Of a DNA stretch of 38,629 nucleotides, positions 23,901-33,441 are shown in pieces. Location: assembly GCA_026692885.1 (NCBI GenBank), contig JAPLNJ010000686.1, positions 1-38,629 on the forward strand. The letters run 5' to 3'. This DNA is from Planctomycetota bacterium (lineage in GTDB: Bacteria; Planctomycetota; Planctomycetia; Pirellulales; Pirellulaceae). A model generated the notes under the pieces. It was not told where the DNA came from and did not search any database. It saw nothing but the letters and a program-made list of their open reading frames with translations. The position numbers and the translations under genes are program-made. Position 1 is the first letter of the stretch. Each line of letters opens with the position of its first letter.

Positions 23901-26900
23901 GTTGTCGAGGATCACGCTGTCGGGTATGCGGTCACCGTTGAGGTCCGCCATGTGGGGCGTGTTCCGCAACCCGACCGAGTTCACAGGGGTGGCCAAAGCA
24001 AATTTGCTGTCGCCGTTGCCCAGCAGCACGCTGACCGTCTTGGCGTTATTGTTGGCGACGATTAGGTCTGGCCGACCATCGCCGCTGACATCCGCCGCCG
24101 CGACCGAGACTGGATAATCGCCGATGAAGGTCGGTTCTTGCGTTTGGAAGAACCTCCCGTTGCCGTCGCCGAGCAGCACGCTGACTGTGTTGTCGCCATA
24201 CTTGGCGACAATCAGGTCGGGCCGGCGATCGCCGTTGACATCCGCCACCGCGACGGAGAAAGGGGTGGTGTCGACGGTGATCGGTGGTTGTACCGCGGTG
24301 AAGTCCCCGTCGCCGTTGCCCAGCAGCACGCTGACTGTTTCGTCGCCCTGGTTGGTGACGATTAGGTCTGGCCGGTCATCCTCGTTGACATACGCGACCG
24401 CGAGTGTGGACGGGTCGGCGCCGAGCGTGATCGGCGGTTGTACCGCGGTGAAGTCCCCGTCGCCGTTGCCCAACAGCACGCTGACCTTCTTGTCGCCCTG
24501 GTTGGCGACGATTAGGTCTGGCCGGCCATCGCCGTTGACGTCCGCCACCGAGGTGGGGCCGACGTTGGCACGCAACAACCTCGGCGGCAGGAACTTCCCA
24601 TCGCCGTTGCCTCGCAGCACGCTGACCTTCTTGTCGTACCAGCTGGCGACGATGATATCTGGCCGGCGATCGCCGTCGACATCCGCCACCGCGACCGAGT
24701 CCGGTGCCTTACCGGCCGGAAAAGTCTCCTGTCCCTGAAACGTCCCATCGCCGTTACCCAGTAGCACGCTCACCGTGTTGTCGGCACCGTTGGTGACAAT
24801 GATGTCTGGCCGGCTATCGCCGTTGACATCCGCCACTGCGACCGAGGCCGGCCCCTTGCCGACCCTGTAGGTCTGTTGCGTCTGGAATGTCCCGTCGCCA
24901 TTGCCCAGCAGCACACTGACCGTGCCATCGGGACCGTTGACGACGATGAGGTCAGGCCGGCCATCACGATCAATGTCCACCACTGCGACCGAGGACGGGT
25001 TGGCGCCGACCGCGAACGTCGGCTGTGCCTGGAATGTCCCGTCACCGTTGCCCGGCAGCACGCTGACCGTGCCATCGTGACCGTTGACGACGATGATGTC
25101 TGGCCGGCCATCACGATTAACATCCCCCACCGCGACTGACTCAGGGTACGTGCCGACCGCGTACGTTTGTTGTGTCTGGAACTTCCCGTCGCCGTTGCCC
25201 AGCAGCACGCTGACAGTAGCGTCAGATGAGTTCGCGGCGACGATGTCTGGCTGGCCATCACCGTTGACATCCGCCACCGCCACTGACAGCGGTTCCATGC
25301 CGACCTCGTACGGCGGCTGGGCTTGGAACTTGCCCTCACCTTTGTCCAACAGCACACTGACCGTGCCGCCGCCGGGGCCGTCGGCGTTGCGGTTAGCCAC
25401 GATCAGGTCAGGCCGGCCATCGCCATTGACATCTGCCACCGCGACTGAATTTGGGTCCTTGCCGACGTTGTACGTCTCTTGTGCCTGAAATGTCCCGTCG
25501 CCATTGCGCAACAGTACGCTGACGTTGTTGTCATGATAGTTAGCGACGATTACGTCAGGCCGGCCATCGCCGTCGACATCCGCCACCGCGACTGAACGCG
25601 GGTCCATGCCGACATTGCACTTCTGCCATGACTGGAATGTCCCGTCGCCGTTGCCCAACAGCACGCTGACCGTGCCGTCACCACCGTTGGCGACAACTAG
25701 GTCGGGCCGGCCATCGCCATCGACATCCGCCACCGCCACCGACCTCGGGTACTTGCCGACCTCGTAACTCCGCTGTTCCCGGAACGTTCCGTTGCCGTTG
25801 CCCAGCGCCACGCTGACGGAATGGTCGTTGTAGTTGGTGACGATGAGGTCAGGCCGGCCATCGCCGTTGACATCCGCCGCCACGACTGACTGTGGGTCCG
25901 TGCCGACATTGCACTTCTGCCATGGCTGGAATGTCCCGTCGCCGTTGCCCAGCAGCACGCCGACCGTGGTGCTCTTGGCGACGATCAGGTCAAACCGGCC
26001 ATCGCCGTTGACATCCGCCACCGCGACTGAGGACGGATAGGAGTAGAGGCCGACGGGCAGCGGATCCAGAGGTTGCTCAGCCTGAACGAATTGCGAGATC
26101 AGTTGGTAATCGCCGGTCCCCGACAGTGCGGTAACGGCAAGATCGTAGGTCCCCGCCTCCAGGTACTGCACGATCGATCCAGAATCCGACTGGATCAGCA
26201 CCTTTCCCGCTTGGTCTGCCAGCGTCAGCCGCGAAGCGAACGGGGTGCCACCGGATGCCCCAAGCCTTATCGACAACTGCCCGTGCCTCTCTTCTGGACG
26301 AACCGTGAGTTGATACCAATCCGACTGGCCGGCCGCCAAGGAGCCAACAACCTGACTGTTGGGATCCGACAGTGGGGTGGCCGTGGCTGCGGAATGGTTA
26401 TTTCCACGAGCAGAGGGGGCGGGCGTAACGATCGTCAACAGCTCAAAGTCTTCACCGCGATGGACGCCGCTCTGGTCGTACGGGTTCAATTCCGCCACGA
26501 CTCCCGCCGGATCAATCTTCAACCCGAGATAGACCGGTCCCGAGGCAGACAATCCGGCCGCCTGGGCGCTGGCCGCATCGGGTAGTGTGACCTGAAAAGC
26601 GCCGGGCGAGAACGCTTGGCCCGACGCTAGCCCCGATACCGAGAAGGTTTTGAGTACTGGCGATGAAGATCCGAACAACTGGTCCTGAGACAGCAAGACC
26701 TGAACGTCGAAGGCTCCGGCAGCTGCGCCCCCTCGGTTCTCGAGTGTGAACGTGACCGGCATCGCTTCGCCCCAGGCCGCTGTTCCGGTCCCTAGCCGGA
26801 AGGAACTGCCCGCCAGGTCCGCCTTCGGTGTGAGGTGCGGCGTCAGCCGCAGATCCAACGAGTAGAGCCCTGTCGTCGTGCCGCCGTGGCCACTGTTGGG

Positions 26901-27332
26901 CTGCGTCGGGTTGTAGGCATCGTCGCCGGCTGAGGAGATCCCGAAGTAATAGTCCGCGGCTGCCGCGGCCTGGAAGGTCAGCCGCGGGTCGCCGCCCTCC
27001 TGATCGTTCAGGGCCACGGAATCACCGGCCGCATCGAACACCCGCAGCACGCTTTGCAGTCCGTTGCCGCTGGTTTGCGCGGTAATGTTCGCCTGGACCT
27101 CGTCACCCGCGGCCAAACGGACCCGGTACAGATCAACCTCGTCGGGCGAAGACAGAAAACTGCCGACGTGAGCCGTTCCTGCAGGCGTCAAGGCCAGTTC
27201 GGGGGCAGTGGCCAAGGTCTCGCCGCTGAGCAGGCAGCGGTCTTCCAGCCGCTCGAAAGCCAGCCAGCGCCGCGCCGCTTGTCGCGTCTCGGAGATGTAC
27301 GACCGGCGGCGATGTCTCGGGCGAGGGGGCAC
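21000..27332 (-). CDS. Giant LEPR-type FG-GAP/VCBS repeat protein with C-terminal membrane anchor
   Basis: 2110 aa, starting at GTG 27332, 20 nt after the kinase gene. The LEPR-like motif WLAFERLEDRCLLS is at about 23-36. Next is a pre-peptidase C-terminal-like domain (VDLYRVRLAAGDEVQANITA), a CARDB-like domain (ADLAGSSFRLGTGTAAWGEA) and a second such sandwich. A block of 14 contiguous FG-GAP repeats of about 54 aa follows (SVAVADVNGDGRPDLIVAN...VSVLLGNGDGTFQ), each with a Ca-binding DxNxDG loop, then looser repeats up to about residue 1800. Near the C-terminus a single membrane segment (PLWLSNAALLAMLSIGALRV) is followed by basic residues. The last 35 residues overlap a palindromic DNA repeat and look non-native. 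Probably an envelope beta-propeller sensor or scaffold linked to the kinase. Confidence 0.9.
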   Translation of the reverse strand: MPPRPRHRRRSYISETRQAARRWLAFERLEDRCLLSGETLATAPELALTPAGTAHVGSFLSSPDEVDLYRVRLAAGDEVQANITAQTSGNGLQSVLRVFDAAGDSVALNDQEGGDPRLTFQAAAAADYYFGISSAGDDAYNPTQPNSGHGGTTTGLYSLDLRLTPHLTPKADLAGSSFRLGTGTAAWGEAMPVTFTLENRGGAAAGAFDVQVLLSQDQLFGSSSPVLKTFSVSGLASGQAFSPGAFQVTLPDAASAQAAGLSASGPVYLGLKIDPAGVVAELNPYDQSGVHRGEDFELLTIVTPAPSARGNNHSAATATPLSDPNSQVVGSLAAGQSDWYQLTVRPEERHGQLSIRLGASGGTPFASRLTLADQAGKVLIQSDSGSIVQYLEAGTYDLAVTALSGTGDYQLISQFVQAEQPLDPLPVGLYSYPSSVAVADVNGDGRFDLIVAKSTTVGVLLGNGDGTFQPWQKCNVGTDPQSVVAADVNGDGRPDLIVTNYNDHSVSVALGNGNGTFREQRSYEVGKYPRSVAVADVDGDGRPDLVVANGGDGTVSVLLGNGDGTFQSWQKCNVGMDPRSVAVADVDGDGRPDVIVANYHDNNVSVLLRNGDGTFQAQETYNVGKDPNSVAVADVNGDGRPDLIVANRNADGPGGGTVSVLLDKGEGKFQAQPPYEVGMEPLSVAVADVNGDGQPDIVAANSSDATVSVLLGNGDGKFQTQQTYAVGTYPESVAVGDVNRDGRPDIIVVNGHDGTVSVLPGNGDGTFQAQPTFAVGANPSSVAVVDIDRDGRPDLIVVNGPDGTVSVLLGNGDGTFQTQQTYRVGKGPASVAVADVNGDSRPDIIVTNGADNTVSVLLGNGDGTFQGQETFPAGKAPDSVAVADVDGDRRPDIIVASWYDKKVSVLRGNGDGKFLPPRLLRANVGPTSVADVNGDGRPDLIVANQGDKKVSVLLGNGDGDFTAVQPPITLGADPSTLAVAYVNEDDRPDLIVTNQGDETVSVLLGNGDGDFTAVQPPITVDTTPFSVAVADVNGDRRPDLIVAKYGDNTVSVLLGDGNGRFFQTQEPTFIGDYPVSVAAADVSGDGRPDLIVANNNAKTVSVLLGNGDSKFALATPVNSVGLRNTPHMADLNGDRIPDSVILDNSGKILYRQGTSVPSDPFQSPVTLNKDGPQARDLTVLNTGTSWAVAAANKSFDQTLSTAADPFVYTVSLYAMAANDVVQLPTAITSTLVPTSIAAGDLTGDGLDDLVVANALDDSVTIAFQVTQGRFSVPITLPVGTAPSDIALVDVDGDGRRDITVTDQASGDVSVLLNDASHSFARKYRFRAATGLYGLDTSSATPTISSLAQSVSLAVGDFTGNDRNDLVVVNRGSHSLTVLPNDGNGGFLDPQQALTTSTTDGMAINNQPGPIVAGDFNGDRRCDLAILMEDRGEVWIYTGSGNGTFKHTLSIPVGTLPSGLSLYTNPKTRMWDLLVGNQFGDILHLQGRGDGTFQPAGDRTTLSVQRLGNGQIYVLVANQQASHVTVQAPVTDTKQFAPVQTLETGSPEKQLAPGAVQWAKLEGDNSPFFDAIVVASGSNKILVYRGTGFDAAGCPTFATPQPYSVGTNPVSISIEDITGDGVPDMLIADKGSNDVTTLFGGYDPDDGHWKGTLGPRQAVGAGPIDAHARMLQGQTTASMIVTNAQSGTISVSPGVGQGLFAEAKTRVLNLPGNPVLAQAPEFYPNSNSGVVLTADGGLIQFNLDTFTANYVPAISDIVIVQSLPNRDLVVVERGGTVALLGLHSGSDSYDVLAYLTPLSGIPVTPSSLAVMQGEAGIEALVTDEGRDQIFVYASGPFEPPPSFEPGGSVDLPPLVVADVVVETATPEEASLILILSLSGGVLQEPTADPIMVYLAAGGEALPDAPSEEGQGLQESNYGLEIEEALRQLDLFQTGNEAQPDNASSGSTPQESSSLALFWQMLGEEQLSESALLRPSLEVGLDLLVQDPVIPTTLHRQAVEEREKWDTKPAPAEIAPNIDLDSPQVSFRWTGAWFGPIPLWLSNAALLAMLSIGALRVWRMAKRRIEKQLGIHDKDSNARTNGLRGCRCESAGLRPVPQGTVGPPLLLLRHLN
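21053..21067. repeat. Short perfect hairpin inside the 3' end of the FG-GAP gene
   Basis: CTGGGC (21053-21058) and GCCCAG (21062-21067) flank a GAA loop. The translated tail over this region (residues about 2075-2110) has a composition unlike the rest of the protein, suggesting that a palindromic repeat has been captured at the end of the coding region. The absence of a T-run argues against a terminator. Confidence 0.6.
23990..26060 (-). repeat. Fourteen tandem FG-GAP coding repeats
   Basis: Units of about 160 bp recur with strings such as ggccggccatcgccgttgac on the plus strand. Divergence between units is higher than in the NHL array, but the order is continuous. One unit is lengthened by an ADGPGGG insert and one is shortened (PTSVADVNGDG), signs of past slippage. 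Confidence 0.85.
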
Positions 27333-27352
27333 AGGTTGTTCTCTGGCAAACT

Positions 27353-30300
27353 TCAGGGGTGATTATCCGCGTACTTCTGGCCTAGTTCGAGCATCTGGGG
27401 CAAGTGGGCCAGAGGGTGCAGCTCGCGCTCGTTTTGGACGTTAGCAAGCCAAAAACTGTTGCGATTTTCCGGCGGCAAACGATCCACTGCAGATCGCAGC
27501 AACTCGATAGCCCGGGCTTGATAGGCGCGGACCGTCTTGCTGTTCTCTGGGCCGCGCATTCTCACTTGCTCTGCGGCCCGGGCATACAGGCAGGCGATGC
27601 TGAACAGGAGCGTTCCGCGATCAGGATCCAATTGCAGGGTCTTTTCGGCATCCTCGATCCCCTCGGCGATCTGGCCCAGCCGCACGCGGGCATGAGCTCG
27701 GCCGCACAGGGCGTGGGCCAGCTTCGGATCCAGCCGCAGGGCCGCCTCGAAATCGAGACTAGCTGGCCGAGGGGCATCGGCGCGAAGGTAAGCCCAGCCA
27801 CGATACCGCAGGGCGTCCTCGTCGCGTCTCAGCATCAGGCTCCGGGTGAAGGATTCGATCGCCTCGGGATATTGTTGCAACTCGAGGTGAATCAGCCCAC
27901 GGGCCTGACAGCTGTCGTGCGTGGGCGGCGCAAGGCAAAAGTATTCGTCCAGGACCTCCCCTGCCTTCTGGTATTGCTTCATCGCCAGTAGGGTTTGCGC
28001 CCGCTGGTAAAGGGCGGGGCGATAATCTGGCCGGGCTTCCAGGGCGTCCTTCAGCGTGGCCAGCGCGGCCTCGTGGTCACCAGCCTGCTGCTGGAGACAG
28101 CCGAGTTCGACGTAATCGCTGGCCAGCCGTTCCGCCTTGCTCCCCTTCGGCTCGTGGTCGATTGCCCGCTGGAAGTCCTCGCTGGCCGCCGCGCGGTCGT
28201 TGCGTGTCTTGTGCAGTAGGGCGCGGGTATGGTAAAGGGCGGGGTCGGTGGGGCGTCGCTCGATCGCCTGGTCCATCGCGTTCAAGGCCGCGTCCCAGTC
28301 CTTGAGCCCCTGGTAAGCCAGGGCAAGGTTCGAATAACCCTCGGGCGCGTCGGGCTGCTCATGGATCGCCAGTTGCAGGTCGGCGACGGCTTGGTTCCAT
28401 TGATGCCTGCGAACCCACATCGCCCCCCGCGTCGTGAGCACCGACCAGCGCACGAACGGTTCGCCGGACTGCTCAAGGACTTGCGTAAAGTCGCGCTCGG
28501 CGGCAGTCAACTCGCGGTCGCGCTCGGCGGCAGCCAACTCGTTCAACTCGCTCAATTGCCCATGTGCGGCCAATTGGCCGTGTGCGGCGCCGCGGAGCAA
28601 TCGCGCCCAGTAAAAGTCCGGCCGACGGCTCAGGCAGTTGGTCAGCGCGATCTTGGCTTCGGCCCAGCTCCCGCGTTTGAGGAAGCTCAGCGACTGGAGG
28701 TATTGTGCCCAGAAATTCTCCGGTTCCTGCTGCAGGACATCCTCGCAGGCAATGCCGGCCCGAAGATAATCCTGCCGACGGTAATCCTCCAGCGCGGCCA
28801 AGAAATGTTCCAGCGCCGTGCGCGGATGTTGCGAGGTGGCCTGCTGCCGTTCCGCGTGGGCACCTGTCTCGTCACCCAATCGGGCCAAACAGTCACTGCG
28901 GCGAAGATGCAGCGTATCGGGGGCAGGGAACTGACACGCCTCCGCGATTGCAGCAGCCGCATCCAGTAAATTCAACGCTTGCCGGACCTGGGCCTTGGAG
29001 GGGTCAGCCTGTCCCGACACCGGGACGGACTCCGCCTCGGCCCACATCATCAGCACCTGGAAACATCCCGCCGCAAGCTGGGCAAAATCCTTCGGCGGCA
29101 GCGACTGCCGGTAGGCGACCAGCGAGGTCGCAAGCTCCTCGGGTCGTTGTTCGGTGGAGAGTCCCAACGCGGTTAGCGTAGCCGGTCCCTCTTGACGAAT
29201 GCTCGCGGCGTTGGCGGCGGCGTCCTGTTCCCGCAAGTTGACTGCGTGGAAGAGCGCCTCGTCGCGGTGTTTGCCAAAGCGGTCCAGCCTGTCCAGCAAC
29301 AGCTGCTGCGCGGCCAACTGCTGTTGTCGGCTGGTTTCCTGCTGCAATTCCTGCTGAACTCGTTGGCGGCGCTGTTGAATCTGCCCCTGAAGTTCATCGA
29401 GAGCCGCGCCCGGCTCGGACTCCAACACGGCCAGGGCCTTATCCCAGCATTTTTCGGCATCAGCCAGCCGTCCCGCCACCTCGTCCTCCTGCCCACGCAG
29501 CCACTGGTCATCGATCCGGCGCCGACGCTCGATTTGCTGCCGCAGGGCTGTCGCCTGCTGATCCTGGTACAAGGCATAGAAAGCCACACCCAAGGTTCCG
29601 CAAGCGATGGCCAGGAAGATGGTGGTAATCAGAGCCGCCACGACCGGTTCCCGCCTGCACCATCGCCAGAACCGTTCGGGCCGACTCACGGACCGGGCGT
29701 GGATCGGCTTGCCATCCAGATAGCGACGCAATTCGTCGGCCAACTCGGTTGCGGTCGAGTAGCGGCGAGCGGGGACTTTCTCCAGACACTTAGCGCAGAT
29801 CGTCTCCAGATCACGGGGGAGATTGGGATTCAACTGCCGTAGCCGTAACGGCTCTTGTTCGCGGACCTGTAAGAGCACCTCCAACACCATGGCAGATTGG
29901 AACGGCGGGCGACCGGCCAGCAACGCGTACAGCGTGGCCCCCAGAGAATACACGTCGGATTGTTCTGAGATTTGGTCCAACCGGCCAGCCGCTTGTTCCG
30001 GAGGCATGTAACTCGGCGTTCCCAACACCATGCCCGTGGCGGTCAAGCTGCTGTCGCCCTGAACCCGCTTGGCGAGACCGAAATCGGTGACACGCGGTTC
30101 GCCCTGCTTGTCCAGCAGGATATTGGCCGGCTTCAGATCGCGATGGATCACTCCCCGGCTGTGGGCGTAGGCAATCGCCCGCGCCACTTGCTCCATCAGG
30201 CGGGCAGCCTCGCGGGGCGGAAGCGGATGGTCCTTCAGCCGCGATTCCAAGCTCTCACCATCGATGAAGTCCATCGAAAAGTAATGCTGGCCCTCGTGCT

Positions 30301-31108
30301 CACCGATCTCGATGATCCGCACGATACGCGGATGATCCAGATGGGCCGCCGCTTCCGCTTCTACACGAAACCGGCCGATGTCCTGTGCGTCGGCCAATCG
30401 GCCTGCCAGGACCATTTTGACGGCCACCAGCCGGTTCAGGCTGACTTGCCGAGCCTTGTAGACGACGCCCATGCCTCCCTTGCCAAGTTGCTCCAGCAAC
30501 ACGTAGTCGCCAAAGTATTGCACCGTGCTGCCCAGCGGCAGGCCGTCTTCGGAAATAGGGTCCGACGGAAGCTGTTCCGCGGAAGCCATTCCAGCGTTGA
30601 TCGCCTGAAGCTGCTTCGCCAGTTCGGGATGACGCGACCCGAAGGCGTCCAGGTATTCTGCGTGTGTTGGCCGATCACCGTAGCGATGTCGGGCATAATA
30701 CTCGTTGACGATCAAGTCGTTGGGAAGTTGTTCGACCGGGTCGAGCGATGAATAGCGGGCAACGTAGTCCGCCAACCGTGGTCGTCGGGGGAGTGGATCG
30801 CTGCCGTTAGACTCATCGGGGAGAGCTGCGTGCCCAAAGATTTCAGTCGTTGCGTTAGCAATCGGTTTCCCCCGTGTAGGCCTGGCGGCTGTCTTCCAGC
30901 GCCATTCGAGGTCGATGCCCACCAGTTGCACCAAGAGGTTAAGCAACGCTCGGTCGCTCTTGTCCGACGATTGGGTCGGTAAGAAATCCTCGATTCGCGG
31001 CTGTTGGCCGGTCTGCCATGCCGTCTCGAATCGGGAGCAAGCTTCGTCGATCAAGCCCGATCGCAATTCTGACTGCTGTCCCCCTTGGTCAGCCGATTCA
31101 TCCCCCAT
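27353..31108 (-). CDS. Membrane serine/threonine protein kinase with C-terminal TPR domain
   Basis: 1251 aa. After a 195-residue N-terminal region typical of planctomycete kinases (EYYARHRYGDRPTHAEYLDA), the kinase domain spans about 201-470. It has the glycine loop GKGGMG (209-214), Lys231 in VAVKMV, Glu251, catalytic HRDLKPAN (322-329), DFG (342-344) and the P+1 region GTPSYMPPEQ. All catalytic residues are present. One membrane helix (about 489-513) is followed by a coiled, Gln-rich segment and many TPRs (about 760-1230). The kinase is thus cytoplasmic and the TPR part on the other side of the membrane. It starts 18 nt after the TPR lipoprotein stop, with gaggga upstream, and is followed at 20 nt by the FG-GAP gene. 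It probably signals between envelope proteins and the ECF sigma factor; the partners are inferred from context. Confidence 0.95.
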   Translation of the reverse strand: MGDESADQGGQQSELRSGLIDEACSRFETAWQTGQQPRIEDFLPTQSSDKSDRALLNLLVQLVGIDLEWRWKTAARPTRGKPIANATTEIFGHAALPDESNGSDPLPRRPRLADYVARYSSLDPVEQLPNDLIVNEYYARHRYGDRPTHAEYLDAFGSRHPELAKQLQAINAGMASAEQLPSDPISEDGLPLGSTVQYFGDYVLLEQLGKGGMGVVYKARQVSLNRLVAVKMVLAGRLADAQDIGRFRVEAEAAAHLDHPRIVRIIEIGEHEGQHYFSMDFIDGESLESRLKDHPLPPREAARLMEQVARAIAYAHSRGVIHRDLKPANILLDKQGEPRVTDFGLAKRVQGDSSLTATGMVLGTPSYMPPEQAAGRLDQISEQSDVYSLGATLYALLAGRPPFQSAMVLEVLLQVREQEPLRLRQLNPNLPRDLETICAKCLEKVPARRYSTATELADELRRYLDGKPIHARSVSRPERFWRWCRREPVVAALITTIFLAIACGTLGVAFYALYQDQQATALRQQIERRRRIDDQWLRGQEDEVAGRLADAEKCWDKALAVLESEPGAALDELQGQIQQRRQRVQQELQQETSRQQQLAAQQLLLDRLDRFGKHRDEALFHAVNLREQDAAANAASIRQEGPATLTALGLSTEQRPEELATSLVAYRQSLPPKDFAQLAAGCFQVLMMWAEAESVPVSGQADPSKAQVRQALNLLDAAAAIAEACQFPAPDTLHLRRSDCLARLGDETGAHAERQQATSQHPRTALEHFLAALEDYRRQDYLRAGIACEDVLQQEPENFWAQYLQSLSFLKRGSWAEAKIALTNCLSRRPDFYWARLLRGAAHGQLAAHGQLSELNELAAAERDRELTAAERDFTQVLEQSGEPFVRWSVLTTRGAMWVRRHQWNQAVADLQLAIHEQPDAPEGYSNLALAYQGLKDWDAALNAMDQAIERRPTDPALYHTRALLHKTRNDRAAASEDFQRAIDHEPKGSKAERLASDYVELGCLQQQAGDHEAALATLKDALEARPDYRPALYQRAQTLLAMKQYQKAGEVLDEYFCLAPPTHDSCQARGLIHLELQQYPEAIESFTRSLMLRRDEDALRYRGWAYLRADAPRPASLDFEAALRLDPKLAHALCGRAHARVRLGQIAEGIEDAEKTLQLDPDRGTLLFSIACLYARAAEQVRMRGPENSKTVRAYQARAIELLRSAVDRLPPENRNSFWLANVQNERELHPLAHLPQMLELGQKYADNHP

Positions 31109-31126
31109 CTTTCGTCCCTCGACATG

Positions 31127-33184
31127 CTAGAACTGCTCGGCCAAGAGGCCCTTGGCACGGTGTGGAATCCTGGCGGAGTCACTTGGCAGCAGGGGCGGTT
31201 CGGCGAGCTTCTCCAGCTGTTTCGCCTTGTCAAAATCTTTGTTCGCTTCCAGCTGCTGGCCCTGCTTCTGTCGGGAGTTACCTCGCCATCGGTAGGCGGA
31301 TGCATTCAGGCCATCCCAAGCGATGGCGAGAGTGAACAACTTGATCGCCTCGTCGTGCTTTTGGTTGCCCGCGAAGAAGCGGCCGAGAAAGGTGTAGCGG
31401 AGGGAGACTTGCGGTGCCAAATTCGGTTTCCACTCGGGACGGTAGTTGGCCGCCTTCACGAGATCTTCCACGCTGCTAAGGTAATCCCCGTACTTCTCTC
31501 GCTGCTGGGCCTTCTTCACGTACAGTTCAGCCAGCGACGAGCGCAAGGGGCCAACCTCTTGCTGCGAGGGACCGAGTTCGAGATATTTCTCGTAGTCGTG
31601 GACGGCATCTTCCGCGTGTCCTTGCCGTTCGTGGCACTTGGCCCGCAAGAAATACATTTGCGAATTGTCCGGTTCGTACTCCAGGGCCTGATCCAAAGAT
31701 CGGAGCGCGAGTTTCCAGTCCCCGAGATTGGCCTGCTGCTCGCCCTTGCGGTAAAACGACTCCGCCAGCTGCGGTTTCAGCTCGGCCGTCAGCTGCGGTG
31801 CAAGCCGGCTGGCCGTCTCATAGGCCGCAATGGCTTCGTCAAACTTCTTTTGGGCCAAACATGCTTTGGCCAGCAAGACCCAAGCCACCACGGACCCCGG
31901 CTTGCTTCTCAAGGCCGGCCTGCAAACATCCTCGGCGGGAAGATAGGAACCCTTGTCGAATAGCAGTTGGGCCAAAAGAAGTCTCGCATCGAAGGACGGA
32001 GGATTGAGATAGACTGCCATTTTCAGATCCTCGATGGCCTTCTCGAAAAGCATCTTGCGAGCATACGCAACCCCACGCCGGAAGTAGGCCTCAGTATTCT
32101 TTCCGTTCTTCGCCAGGGCCTCATCCAGATCGCGGACGGCGTCGTCCAGAAGTCCTTCTGCCGTGTCCATTTCTCCCGCCGCCCTGGCCTCATCGCTTGC
32201 CCAGAGGTGCGCGATGCCCTGTTGTAGGGACAGTTCTGACTCCGAAGGCGGCGCGGGCAGAACCGGCGAGACGGAATCGGCTCGTGAGCCACTCTGGACC
32301 ATTACTTCCTTCAGGTCATCCCTAGAACGAGGTGGCTGATTGTTCGCGATGCGGCGAAACAACTTGGGATCGAGGTTCTGCACCTGGCGCAATTCCTGGT
32401 CGGCGGTGTCGATTTGGCCCTGCCGGCGCAAGGCCAAACTGCGGCGGTAATGCGACTCGGCGTCTTGCGGGTCCAGGCCATAGGCCTGTGCAAAATCGGC
32501 GATCGCCAGCTTCAGCTCTCCGGTCAAGGCCTGGACTCGCCCCCGTTCCAAGAAAGCCCTCGCGTACTTGGCGTCGATGCGGATGGCCTTATCGAAGTCG
32601 GCGAGAGCCTTGTCGCAGCAGTCGCGATCCTCGACCGAAAGCGTGCCGACGGAGCCGGGCTCGCCTGGTCCTGAGATATCAGCCAGCTCCCCGCTGCGGT
32701 CGGCCAGCCTGGTGTAGGCACTTCCCCGATAGAAGTACACTGGAGCAGACGAGCCATCAAGTGCGATAGCAAAATCCGCATCACGAATGGTATCCTTGAA
32801 GCGGCGCAGGGCCAGGTAGGCACTCGCACGTTGTACGTAGACGGGAGCTACGATCTCGTCAACGGTATTCCCTTCCTGAGAGGCTTTGTGATAGGTGCGA
32901 TAGGTGAGGTACAGGAATTGCGAGAAGTCGGCGACCGCCTTGTCGTACTGACCGGTTCTCAGCCAAGCCGTCCCGCGGTCGCGAAGCGCCGGTCGGAAGT
33001 TGGGATCCGCTACGAGCGCTTCGGTGAAAAAAAGGATGGCGATTTCAGGCTGGGTCTTCAGCAACCCCGTCCCCTGGCCGTAAGGCGATTGAGCGCTGGT
33101 GCCACACCCGGAACCAGCGGCCACCAGGACCACGAGCAAAATTCCACAGAGCGCAACCGGCCGACCGGAATGTTCAGTACCCAT
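31127..33184 (-). CDS. TPR-repeat lipoprotein
   Basis: 685 aa. The N-terminus is a lipoprotein signal: a hydrophobic stretch ALCGILLVVLVAAGSG followed by the lipobox Cys27 (AGSGC). The rest is built of tetratricopeptide repeats (PEIAILFFTEALVADPNFRP, YARAFLERGRVQALTGELKL, NSQMYFLRAKCHERQGHAED), probably more than ten units, with a low-complexity gap around 280-310. The ATG at 33184 has GAGAGGTG upstream. It is the first gene of the presumed operon with the kinase, 18 nt downstream. Both carry long TPR arrays on the non-cytoplasmic side, so they may bind each other or a shared ligand. Confidence 0.9.
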   Translation of the reverse strand: MGTEHSGRPVALCGILLVVLVAAGSGCGTSAQSPYGQGTGLLKTQPEIAILFFTEALVADPNFRPALRDRGTAWLRTGQYDKAVADFSQFLYLTYRTYHKASQEGNTVDEIVAPVYVQRASAYLALRRFKDTIRDADFAIALDGSSAPVYFYRGSAYTRLADRSGELADISGPGEPGSVGTLSVEDRDCCDKALADFDKAIRIDAKYARAFLERGRVQALTGELKLAIADFAQAYGLDPQDAESHYRRSLALRRQGQIDTADQELRQVQNLDPKLFRRIANNQPPRSRDDLKEVMVQSGSRADSVSPVLPAPPSESELSLQQGIAHLWASDEARAAGEMDTAEGLLDDAVRDLDEALAKNGKNTEAYFRRGVAYARKMLFEKAIEDLKMAVYLNPPSFDARLLLAQLLFDKGSYLPAEDVCRPALRSKPGSVVAWVLLAKACLAQKKFDEAIAAYETASRLAPQLTAELKPQLAESFYRKGEQQANLGDWKLALRSLDQALEYEPDNSQMYFLRAKCHERQGHAEDAVHDYEKYLELGPSQQEVGPLRSSLAELYVKKAQQREKYGDYLSSVEDLVKAANYRPEWKPNLAPQVSLRYTFLGRFFAGNQKHDEAIKLFTLAIAWDGLNASAYRWRGNSRQKQGQQLEANKDFDKAKQLEKLAEPPLLPSDSARIPHRAKGLLAEQF

Positions 33185-33441
33185 CGTGCACCTCTCGGGT
33201 TGGGAAGGAACAGAGGATGGCCGATGCTAGCACCCCGCGGAGCCGTTGGCCACCCCCTAAGACCAAAATCCCCGGAAGGCGTCCGCCACACGTCCCTGTC
33301 TCTCACCATAAGCCGAAGTCGCAGGTCAGTTGGCGCAACAAAAAACGAAAAGTGTCCCCGCGACAGTACCGCTGCCACTGCCTAATGCCAAACGGGAGGA
33401 AAGCCTGCTTCCCGTGACACATCGTAGCCGCAGTCTCGCAC
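33185..33441. other. Gap between the SUMF1 gene and the TPR lipoprotein
   Basis: 257 bp containing the presumed promoter of the 33184-20365 operon. No clear promoter boxes, terminator hairpin with T-run or gene were recognised. Confidence 0.4.
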
